A DNA stretch of 64,000 nt from Cyanobacteria bacterium FACHB-DQ100 (GTDB lineage Bacteria; Cyanobacteriota; Cyanobacteriia; Leptolyngbyales; Leptolyngbyaceae). Location of the stretch: NCBI GenBank assembly GCA_014695195.1, contig JACJNW010000019.1:124001-188000 (forward strand), written 5' to 3'. Both the position numbers and the translations under genes were made by a program. Numbering within the stretch: position 1 is the first letter of the stretch; every line of letters starts with the position of its first letter. This document shows positions 58,140 through 64,000 of this stretch, in pieces. The notes under the pieces are model-generated. The model worked only from the letters and a program-made list of their open reading frames with translations. It had not been told where the DNA came from and made no database searches.

Positions 58140-59226
58140 GCCGTACACTGTCGGATTGATTGTTCCAACCGGAATCGGAGCCGCGATCGGCGGGTATGCA
58201 GGCGATGCGTTGCCTGTTGCTCGTGCGATCGCTGAAGTTGCTGATCGCTTGATCACGCACCCCAATGTCCTGAATGGGGCACAGCTTTACTGGAATCTGC
58301 CGAATGCTCTCTATGTTGAAGGCTATGGTTTAGATCAGTTTGCAGTGGGGCACTGGGGCTTATTGCCGCAAGCCTCGAACCGAATTGGATTGATTCTCGA
58401 TCGGGCGATCGAACCTGATCTACAACTCAGACATCTACAGGTTGCAGATGCGGCTAGAGCGACGTTGGGACTCAATTTAACAGACTATGTTGTGACGGAT
58501 CAGCCGTTGAATGTAGAGCTGAGAACAGCGAAATCGGGGGCAACTTGGGGAACGATCGGACATCCCGATAGCTTGCTCAGAGCGGCTGAAAAATTGATTG
58601 ATCAAGCAGGAGCGACTGCGATCGCGGTTGTAGCTCGATTTCCTGATGATCCGAGCAGTGAGGCTTTGCAGGATTATAGATACGGTCAAGGCGTGGATCA
58701 TTTAGCTGGAGCAGAGGCGGTAATCAGTCATTTGATTGTTCGTACCTTCCGAGTGCCTTGCGCTCATGCACCTGCGTTGTCTCCATTGCCGATTGATCCG
58801 AACTTATCACCGCGATCGGCTGCTGAAGAACTCGGTTATACCTTTCTGCCTTGTGTGTTAGTTGGACTGAGCCGCGCCCCCCAGTTTACGGAATTTCCGA
58901 ATGCTCATGCGATTTGGGCGGATCAGATGAATGCGCTGGTAATTCCGGCATCAGCGGCAGGAGGCAGTGCAATCTTAAGTTTGAGCCAGTCTAAAACGCG
59001 AATTATTGCAGTTGAGGACAATCAAACAAAATTACAGGTTCGACCGGAAGCATTGGGAATTCGATCGATGATCGTAAAGTCTTATCTCGAAGTGATCGGG
59101 GTGCTAATCTGCGATCGCGCGGGGATCAATCCTGCTGCTTTGAGTCCAGAAATTTCTTCACTTCGCCCTTTAGATCGATCGCAATTTTTGGGGGTGGAAC
59201 GCCCTAGTATCCTTTCTGAGTCTTGA
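58132..59226 (+). CDS. DUF3326 domain protein
   Basis: A 364-residue soluble protein of an uncharacterised cyanobacterial family. The GTG at 58132 gives MNKPYTVGLIVPTGIGAAIGGYAGDALPVARAIAEVADRLITHPNVLNGAQLYW. Other conserved stretches are LGLNLTDYVVTDQPLNVELR, SGATWGTIGHPDSLLRAAE and DHLAGAEAVISHLIVRTFRVPCAHAPAL. No enzyme function is known. It is coupled upstream to the 55-residue gene and downstream to the CPBP protease gene by a TTGA overlap, so the four genes form one operon. Confidence 0.88.
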   Translation: MNKPYTVGLIVPTGIGAAIGGYAGDALPVARAIAEVADRLITHPNVLNGAQLYWNLPNALYVEGYGLDQFAVGHWGLLPQASNRIGLILDRAIEPDLQLRHLQVADAARATLGLNLTDYVVTDQPLNVELRTAKSGATWGTIGHPDSLLRAAEKLIDQAGATAIAVVARFPDDPSSEALQDYRYGQGVDHLAGAEAVISHLIVRTFRVPCAHAPALSPLPIDPNLSPRSAAEELGYTFLPCVLVGLSRAPQFTEFPNAHAIWADQMNALVIPASAAGGSAILSLSQSKTRIIAVEDNQTKLQVRPEALGIRSMIVKSYLEVIGVLICDRAGINPAALSPEISSLRPLDRSQFLGVERPSILSES

Positions 59227-59864
59227 GTTATATTCAAGGCTCAGTTAGAAATAAGCGCGGTAAGACTCCAGTGGCAGAACAAATCCCTGATACACCCGAA
59301 ATGCAGCCGCTCACCCGCATCCAAGTTCTGATTGCGATGGGTGTGACTGCTGTTGTTTTATTAGTTGTCTCTAAAGTTTGGTTGCACTTCAGCGCAGTGC
59401 CGCTGCTTGCGGTGCGATTTTCGGTGCAATCGCTACTACAAGGGATTGGATTGGGAATTGGGATTTCGGTTGCGAGTGCGATCGTCTACCGCATCTGGGC
59501 GGAATACCGTAGAAGTGCAAATGAATATCTGACGCTGGTGATAAAGCCGCTGCTACTTCCGGACATCCTCTGGCTGGGACTGCTCCCTGGATTAAGCGAA
59601 GAATTATTATTTCGGGGTGTGATGCTGCCGGAGATTGGGCTGGATTTTGTAGGCGTTCTGCTCTCTAGTCTTTGCTTTGGAGTGCTGCACATGAGCAATT
59701 TGAAGCAATGGTCGTATGTGGTCTGGGCATCGATCGTCGGGATTGCGCTGGGAATGAGTGCGGTTTGGACAGGGAATTTATTGGTGCCGATCGTGGCGCA
59801 CATTCTAACGAATCTGATTTCTGGAGCGTTTTGGAAGTTGAGCGATCGGGCTTCAAAAATATGA
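59223..59864 (+). CDS. CPBP family intramembrane metalloprotease
   Basis: A 213-residue membrane protein of the CAAX protease/bacteriocin-processing (CPBP, Abi) family. The conserved motifs are EELLFRG (the catalytic Glu pair and Arg), FGVLHM (second motif His) and VAHILTN (third motif). The N-terminal 25 residues are polar, followed by at least five membrane helices. The TTG at 59223 overlaps the DUF3326 stop; a GTG at 59271 is a second possibility. It ends just before a strong bidirectional terminator. Confidence 0.87.
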   Translation: MSYIQGSVRNKRGKTPVAEQIPDTPEMQPLTRIQVLIAMGVTAVVLLVVSKVWLHFSAVPLLAVRFSVQSLLQGIGLGIGISVASAIVYRIWAEYRRSANEYLTLVIKPLLLPDILWLGLLPGLSEELLFRGVMLPEIGLDFVGVLLSSLCFGVLHMSNLKQWSYVVWASIVGIALGMSAVWTGNLLVPIVAHILTNLISGAFWKLSDRASKI

Positions 59865-59870
59865 TCATCA

Positions 59871-59905
59871 AAAAAGCCCAGTTCCATTGAAGAACTGGGC
59901 TTTTT
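59871..59905. terminator. Bidirectional Rho-independent terminator
   Basis: AAAAAGCCCAGTTC (59871-59884), loop CATTGAA, GAACTGGGCTTTTT (59892-59905): a perfect 14-base inverted repeat with T-tracts on both strands. It ends the ferredoxin-CPBP operon on the plus strand and the initiator tRNA transcript on the minus strand. Confidence 0.95.
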
Positions 59906-59909
59906 AATT

Positions 59910-59986
<77 letters not shown>

Positions 59987-60097
59987 TCGAATTCCCAACT
60001 CGTCTAGTATAACCATAACTCCCCGAAAGTTGCAATACCTAATTTAAAGCGAGAAGATAGAGAAGTTCTGTTCGAGCCAATTTTAGAGAGTCTAGTC

Positions 60098-60448
60098 ATG
60101 GCAACTTGGCGCTGCGTCAAATATTGTGGAGCTTGCTGCAATCTCGATCCGAGCGATCGACCCGATTTAGAAGACTACCTCAACCCCGAAGAACTCTACC
60201 TTTATCTCAGCATGGTCGGCGAAGATGGCTGGTGCGTCAATTTCGACAAGATTACCCGCGAATGCAGCATTTATGAAGATCGCCCCCGCTTCTGTCGCGT
60301 TACGCCGGAGACGTTCGAGGAAATGTTTGGGGTTGAGCCAGAAGAAGTGAACGATTTCGCGATCGACTGCTGCCGTGAACAAATTGAAGGCGTTTATGGC
60401 GATCGCAGTCTAGAGCTGCTGAAATTCGAGCGAGAGATCGGTCTCTAG
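60098..60448 (+). CDS. YkgJ family cysteine-cluster protein
   Basis: A 116-residue protein with the clustered cysteines of the YkgJ/UPF0153 family: WRCVKYCGACCNLDP near the N-terminus, then WCVNFDKITRECSIYEDRPRFCRV and IDCCREQ. These could bind zinc or an iron-sulfur cluster. The function is unknown. It is transcribed away from the tRNA gene and followed by the UPF0016 pair 59 bases later. Confidence 0.88.
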   Translation: MATWRCVKYCGACCNLDPSDRPDLEDYLNPEELYLYLSMVGEDGWCVNFDKITRECSIYEDRPRFCRVTPETFEEMFGVEPEEVNDFAIDCCREQIEGVYGDRSLELLKFEREIGL

Positions 60449-60507
60449 CAAAAATTTGCAAATCCGAGTATAGTGACAGATAATGAAAAGAAAATGAAAA
60501 CAGCTTC

Positions 60508-60864
60508 ATGTCTTCCAACCTACCCGTTACAGAAACCAGAGAACTGCTGATTCTCGAACAGACTCAACCCGCGAAAGCAAAGTCTTCCTTTCTTAGCGTG
60601 TTTGGCTCGACGTTTATCACCATTTTTCTTGCAGAACTCGGAGACAAAACACAGCTTGCAACGCTACTGATGAGCGCCCAATCTCACGCTCCCTGGGTCG
60701 TGTTTGCGGGAGCGGCTTCTGCGCTGGTTGCAACCAGCTTGGTCGGGGTTCTTGTCGGGCGCTGGCTGTGTCAGAATATCTCTCCGAAAACCTTAGAGAA
60801 GGCAACAGGCGGAATTCTGCTTTTGGTCGCGGCGCTGTTGGTTCTAGATGTAGTGAGGATGTAG
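60508..60864 (+). CDS. UPF0016/Gdt1 family cation exporter, first half-protein
   Basis: Members export Mn2+ or Ca2+ with the motif E-x-G-D-(K/R)-(T/S). This 118-residue protein carries ELGDKT at residues 43-48 on the first of three membrane helices, after a polar N-terminal extension. Full-length family members have two such motifs in one chain; here the second motif is in the next gene, three bases downstream. The two products presumably assemble as a heterodimer. Confidence 0.9.
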   Translation: MSSNLPVTETRELLILEQTQPAKAKSSFLSVFGSTFITIFLAELGDKTQLATLLMSAQSHAPWVVFAGAASALVATSLVGVLVGRWLCQNISPKTLEKATGGILLLVAALLVLDVVRM

Positions 60865-60867
60865 ACA

Positions 60868-61164
60868 ATGGACTGGCAACTGATTGGAATTAGTTTTGTC
60901 ACTGTGTTTCTCGCGGAGCTAGGCGATAAGAGTCAACTTGCAGCGATCGCGCTCAGCAGTAATTGTAATAATTCCGCAAAAGCAATCTTCTTTGGAACTG
61001 TGACAGCGCTGATTCTTGCGAGTTTGATTGGGGTCGTGCTGGGTGAAGGCACAGCACACTTATTACCCACGAAGTGGACAAAGATTATTGCTGCGATCGG
61101 CTTTGTGATTCTAGCGGTTCGATTGTTATGGTTTAGCGGCACCGAAGAAGAAGCCGCAAAATAA
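60868..61164 (+). CDS. UPF0016/Gdt1 family cation exporter, second half-protein
   Basis: The 98-residue partner has ELGDKS at residues 17-22 and three membrane helices. It starts three bases after the first half. Known single-chain cyanobacterial members (Mnx type) protect against manganese by export across the thylakoid or plasma membrane; half-size pairs also occur in the family. The strict adjacency and one motif each support a functional pair. Confidence 0.9.
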   Translation: MDWQLIGISFVTVFLAELGDKSQLAAIALSSNCNNSAKAIFFGTVTALILASLIGVVLGEGTAHLLPTKWTKIIAAIGFVILAVRLLWFSGTEEEAAK

Positions 61165-61169
61165 CAAGG

Positions 61170-61199
61170 AAAAAGCCTCCAGCATTGGAGGCTTTTTTT
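61170..61199. terminator. Bidirectional Rho-independent terminator
   Basis: AAAAAGCCTCCA (61170-61181), loop GCAT/TGC-type, TGGAGGCTTTTTTT (61186-61199). It lies just after the UPF0016 pair and just before the 3' end of the convergent DUF4149-like gene. Confidence 0.93.
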
Positions 61200-61225
61200 A
61201 ATGGAGTTCACCGCATCCAAACTTG

Positions 61226-61696
61226 TTAAAATTCGCGCTTCAGCAGCCAGCTGCCTGCAAGCAACTTAGACGCTTCCAGCACCCAATAGGCGACATGAAG
61301 CTGATTCATTCCTGCTGGAATGTGAGTGGGTTCAAACCAGTTCAGGTTTAATCCGAGCGAACTCATTTGCGGGGATAGAAAATAAGTGCAAGCGATCGTA
61401 ATTGCAAATAAAGCACCTGCCAGCACCGTTGAAATGGGTGCATTCTCGGATTGTTGCCGGACTAATACCGCCGTCAAAACAAAGGCAGCACACAGCAACT
61501 CTAAACGATTAAATATCCAAAAAATTCCATACCCAGCCGTTGCAAAGTCAGCTTGCGACATCATTCCAGCCGCAAAAAGGCTTGGCATGATCACAAAATC
61601 AAGCAATATGCTACTGCTGATCCAGAATGATAAAGCGAGCACTAAACTTTTGTGCCAACTAATAGACTTGAAATCGGCCCTTGAAACGATCGCCAT
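61226..61696 (-). CDS. DUF4149-like membrane protein
   Basis: A 156-residue protein with four hydrophobic segments. SLVLALSFWISSSILLDFVIMPSLFAAGMMSQADF and FWIFNRLELLCAAFVLTAVLV match the pattern I associate with cyanobacterial DUF4149/TMEM205-like proteins. HIPAGMNQLHVAYWVLEASKLLAGSWLL forms the last helix. Function unknown. It converges on the UPF0016 pair. Confidence 0.7.
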   Translation of the reverse strand: MAIVSRADFKSISWHKSLVLALSFWISSSILLDFVIMPSLFAAGMMSQADFATAGYGIFWIFNRLELLCAAFVLTAVLVRQQSENAPISTVLAGALFAITIACTYFLSPQMSSLGLNLNWFEPTHIPAGMNQLHVAYWVLEASKLLAGSWLLKREF

Positions 61697-61795
61697 CGCC
61701 TAAACCTATGCTTGAAATGTTCTAAATTCAGACTAACAAATCCCCCTGTAAGCAGTTGGCATGGATAGAAAACTTAGCAAATGATTCGATTTAAC

Positions 61796-61833
61796 AATAA
61801 AGGGTCTAGCTCATAAAAACTAGACCCTTTATT
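61796..61833. terminator. Orphan 14-bp stem-loop
   Basis: AATAAAGGGTCTAG (61796-61809), ten-base loop, CTAGACCCTTTATT (61820-61833). It lies 100 bases upstream of the DUF4149-like gene start and 360 upstream of the DUF2808 gene, so it terminates no annotated gene. Confidence 0.7.
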
Positions 61834-62075
61834 CAAATGAAAGTAATGTGAATCGAGGTGGACTAAAATCCTGCAACATCCAAACTGAAGAGATACAAAT
61901 TCCTCCTTGATATCTAACAGTACGAACTTAATCAGCAACGTATCGAAATCATTGAGACATTCAGTTGCAGGTGCTTTGAGGCGGGAGACACAGTTCTCAA
62001 AGCGGTGGTGTGGAGATTGAGGAGATATCTCTCTGTGTCTACGTTTAAATTAGCATTCCTAACCGAGCGTGGAGC
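61796..62075 (-). ncRNA. Candidate small RNA on the minus strand
   Basis: A promoter-like TTGTAT (62110-62105) with a 17-base spacer and TATTAA (62087-62082) would start transcription near 62075. A perfect 14-bp stem-loop at 61833-61796 would end it, giving about 280 bases. The RNA would contain TATCTCCTCAATCTCC, with two anti-Shine-Dalgarno-like CUCC elements, and further on AAGGAGGA that can pair with them. No open reading frame of credible start spacing is inside. The call rests on these signals only. Confidence 0.35.
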
Positions 62076-62192
62076 ACCCTTTTAATAGTTAAAGACCGAA
62101 GTTAATACAAGTTAATCTTGTCTTAAACTGGGTACAAATTCGGCTCTAAGTTCGATCGACTACACTAGAATTATTAGCCTGAAAATTCTTTT

Positions 62193-62780
62193 ATGAAAAG
62201 CCACCTTGCTCGTCACTTTGTTGTCCCGCTGGGAATTTTCTTAGGTTCGATGGTCTCCAGCGTGGCGCTTCCGACCCAAGCTGTTCAAGTTCGCGGCACC
62301 AGCTATTTCACGTCTCCGCCTCGATTGGTTGGCGCTTCCACCACTCAGAATTATGTTTATGCGTGGAGCGTGACGTATTATTTTACGCTGGATGTCCCAG
62401 AGAATGCGGGAGAACCTTTGCAAAGAGTGACGATCGCCCAAAATGAGGGTGTGGATCGGGTTCGTTTTAATCTCAAAGACACCGAAGCCTTCGAGGGCGA
62501 TCGCAACTCAAACCGCAAAATCGGCTTAGGAGAAGTCACTCAGGATGACAAAACCAGAGCGATCACGGTGAATTTCAATCCGCCTGTTGCACCCGGAAAA
62601 CGAGTGACGATCGCGCTTGAGCCGTACCAAAATCCAGCTTATGGGGGCGTTTACCTGTTTGGAGTGACTGCCTTTCCGCAAGGGGAACCTGCTTACGGTC
62701 AGTTTCTTGGCTTTGGGCGGATTTCGATCTACGAGAGCCATCATTCGCTATTCCGCTTTAGCCCCTTCTTCCGGCACTAG
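62193..62780 (+). CDS. DUF2808 secreted protein
   Basis: A 195-residue exported protein of a cyanobacterial family. It has a signal peptide ending about residue 30 (VALPTQA). The mature protein begins VQVRGTSYFTSPPRLVGASTTQ and contains YYFTLDVPENAGEPLQRVTIAQNEGVDRVRF, VNFNPPVAPGKRVTIALEPYQNPAYGGVYLFGVTAFP and GFGRISIYE, the family core. The function is unknown; the beta-rich domain suggests an extracellular or periplasmic role. The last four bases overlap the convergent tautomerase gene. Confidence 0.88.
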   Translation: MKSHLARHFVVPLGIFLGSMVSSVALPTQAVQVRGTSYFTSPPRLVGASTTQNYVYAWSVTYYFTLDVPENAGEPLQRVTIAQNEGVDRVRFNLKDTEAFEGDRNSNRKIGLGEVTQDDKTRAITVNFNPPVAPGKRVTIALEPYQNPAYGGVYLFGVTAFPQGEPAYGQFLGFGRISIYESHHSLFRFSPFFRH

Positions 62781-63130
62781 CCAAAGGTTGCACTGTTCCA
62801 GCCCCACATATAACCTTTTGCATCTGCAAACTCGATGTAGATGCGATCGACAGGGACATTCAAGGACTGCTGAATTTGCTGACAAAAATCCTGGCTCATT
62901 GATTTCGTTTGATCTGGGGTCATTGAGCCAACGCTTTTGATTTCGATGTAGCAGGTTGGATCAGTTGTGCCGCCAAAGGTCATGGGTACGCCGGACTCAA
63001 ATGCTGTCATTACATACGATTCTGGCTTGCGGGTGTGGTTTGCGAGGGCGGCAGACAGATGTTTGAGTAGGTCAGTGACTTGGCTCGAATCGGGATTCGC
63101 GATCGAGGTTTGAACTTTGATTAATGGCAT
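62777..63130 (-). CDS. MIF/tautomerase family protein
   Basis: A 117-residue member of the macrophage migration inhibitory factor family, with the catalytic Pro directly after the initiator Met (MPLIKVQTSI). Other family segments are YVMTAFESGVPMTFGGTTDPTCYIEIKSVG and VPVDRIYIEFADAKGYMWGWNSATFG. MIF-like proteins tautomerise phenylpyruvate or similar compounds; the physiological role in cyanobacteria is unclear. The ATG at 63130 is chosen because the proline must be residue 2; the frame is open to 63202. Confidence 0.92.
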   Translation of the reverse strand: MPLIKVQTSIANPDSSQVTDLLKHLSAALANHTRKPESYVMTAFESGVPMTFGGTTDPTCYIEIKSVGSMTPDQTKSMSQDFCQQIQQSLNVPVDRIYIEFADAKGYMWGWNSATFG

Positions 63131-63264
63131 TGTTAAGGGTCTCGCACTCAATGAGAGCATTGTAATGCCCGTGCCACTTGTGGAACAGGAACAGTCCCTC
63201 AAAAAGTGAAGGTATCACTCGTCATACTGAAGATAAGCGGTGTTCAGAGTCTCTAGGAGTGAAT

Positions 63265-63687
63265 ATGATGCAAGCTTCTCTACGGTGGTCAATTTTTCCG
63301 ACTGCGATCGCAGCCGTTTTAGCAATATCCGGTATGGCTGCGGGTCAAATGGTGTCAGTTTCACCGAATACGCAGCCGATTACGCTCAATGGAACATCCG
63401 GTGGCACAAAGAAAGATTCTAGCTGTGCCGGATTTACTTCCGATCAGCCAAATCACACCGTCCAGGTTACGGCGGATAGTAATTTGAGGTTTACCCTGCA
63501 AGGAAGTGGTCAACCGACTTTATTAATTACTGGAGCGCAAGGACAGGCGTTTTGTGTTCAAGCCGATCGCTTATCGAATGGCAAGGTCGAAATACCGGGA
63601 CGCTGGACTAGAGGAACTTACTCGGTATTCGTGGGCGATCGCGCACAAAGTCAGAATCCTTACACTTTATCGATCGCTCCACAATAG
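63265..63687 (+). CDS. Secreted protein, 140 residues
   Basis: The ATG at 63265 follows TAGGAGTG. The signal peptide is SIFPTAIAAVLAISGMAAGQ. The mature part, beginning MVSVSPNTQPITLNGTSGG, is rich in Ser, Thr and Gly, with two cysteines (SSCAGF and FCVQ) that may form a disulfide. RWTRGTYSVFVGDRAQSQNPYTLSI at the end resembles a small beta-sandwich (pre-peptidase C-terminal-like) fold. Function unknown. It is followed by a strong terminator. Confidence 0.75.
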   Translation: MMQASLRWSIFPTAIAAVLAISGMAAGQMVSVSPNTQPITLNGTSGGTKKDSSCAGFTSDQPNHTVQVTADSNLRFTLQGSGQPTLLITGAQGQAFCVQADRLSNGKVEIPGRWTRGTYSVFVGDRAQSQNPYTLSIAPQ

Positions 63688-63719
63688 CGATCGATTAGCG
63701 GGTGATGTTAGAGCATTTG

Positions 63720-63755
63720 AAAAGCCAGACGTGAAACTTCACCTCTGGCTTTTTG
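63720..63755. terminator. Bidirectional Rho-independent terminator
   Basis: AAAAGCCAGA (63720-63729) pairs with TCTGGCTTTT (63744-63753), with TGAA/TTCA continuing the stem; T-tracts on both strands. It serves the secreted-protein gene and gltD. Confidence 0.85.
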
Positions 63756-63756
63756 A

Positions 63757-64000
63757 TTAAGGCAAATCAGTTTCGCCCATGAGATAGCGATCGCATTCTC
63801 GTGCGGCTCCTCGACCTTCGTTAAATGCCCAGACGACTAGGCTTTGTCCGCGTCGGCAATCTCCCGCAGCAAACACACCCGGAATGGTAGTTGTGTATTT
63901 GCCGTATTCGGATTTGATGTTGCTGCGACTATCGCGATCGAGTCCCATTGCATCGAGTAACGGTTGCTCAGGGCCTAAGAATCCCATTGCGAGTAGAACG
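63757..64000 (-). CDS. gltD: Glutamate synthase small subunit, 3' end (N-terminus outside the window)
   Basis: The last 80 codons of a GltD-type NAD(P)H-dependent oxidoreductase lie on the minus strand. [20 protein letters not shown] and [41 protein letters not shown] form the FAD-binding end typical of glutamate synthase beta subunits. The frame is open to the window edge. Other members of the family (for example dihydropyrimidine dehydrogenase subunits) share this end, but the [11 protein letters not shown] stretch is that of GltD. Confidence 0.9.
   Translation of the reverse strand, partial: VLLAMGFLGPEQPLLDAMGLDRDSRSNIKSEYGKYTTTIPGVFAAGDCRRGQSLVVWAFNEGRGAARECDRYLMGETDLP

Larger units (their letters stand above)
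61697..62192. other. Intergenic region with an orphan hairpin and candidate small RNA
   Basis: Nearly 500 bases between divergent genes contain no supported CDS. The notable contents are the perfect hairpin at 61796-61833 and, on the minus strand, a promoter-like pair at 62105-62110 and 62082-62087; see separate entries. Confidence 0.5.

Noticed and set aside
61881-61908. Tiny open frame MYLFSLDVAGF after AAGGAGGA on the minus strand
   Set aside because: The TTG is only about three bases after the Shine-Dalgarno core, too close for normal initiation, and the next possible starts are too far.

Overview
The window is a stretch of cyanobacterial chromosome, probably from a filamentous, Leptolyngbya-like lineage; the genus is an inference and was not tested. 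The evidence is the very frequent HIP1-type octamer GCGATCGC and its GATCGC/CGATCG fragments, together with typical cyanobacterial gene sets: the a-c-b'-b-delta-alpha-gamma ATP synthase cluster with a separate b' subunit, the SbtA/SbtB bicarbonate uptake pair, the pipX-pipY operon, SepF, gap1, and several families largely confined to cyanobacteria (DUF1824, DUF2808, DUF3326).

Layout. 1-2.4 kb: 5' part of rnc, mnmA and a VanX-like dipeptidase. 2.4-6.5 kb: a TonB-like proline-rich protein, then a hopanoid locus (hpnB diverging from a small gene plus squalene-hopene cyclase). 6.5-8.4 kb: an inverted-repeat element and sbtA-sbtB. 8.4-16.5 kb: a broken Uma2 gene coupled to a large phosphorylase-kinase alpha/beta-like protein, an amidohydrolase, a cytochrome b561-like protein, gap1 and an intact Uma2 gene. 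16.5-23.8 kb: a UvrD-like helicase, a DUF1824 gene, and a sugar ABC transporter locus with two divergent binding proteins and two permeases but no ATPase. 23.8-29.6 kb: yebC, a UbiH-type hydroxylase, queC, a receiver-like protein without its phosphoacceptor, and the principal sigma factor. 29.6-36.4 kb: folA, pipX-pipY, sepF, proC and small proteins, then ruvX with an acetyltransferase. 36.4-45.5 kb: a CofE-like protein, a DNA methyltransferase, a CblD-like protein, a PRC-barrel protein, smc and an SH3 lipoprotein. 45.6-51.6 kb: the ATP synthase operon on the minus strand. 52.7-64 kb: a TolC-type protein, an M23 peptidase, pentapeptide and triplicate-repeat proteins, a ferredoxin operon, a CPBP protease, initiator tRNA-fMet, a split Gdt1/UPF0016 pair, secreted proteins, a MIF-type tautomerase and the 3' end of gltD.

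The window is mostly housekeeping. Its unusual content is (i) six short or accessory genes broken by a frameshift or in-frame stop while all core genes are intact, (ii) two copies of an inverted-repeat element, one of them inside the atp operon, (iii) a perfect 26-nt palindrome just after the c-subunit gene, (iv) a bacterial protein collinear with the animal phosphorylase kinase alpha/beta regulatory subunit, and (v) an orphan hairpin with an upstream promoter-like sequence, which suggests an unannotated small RNA.
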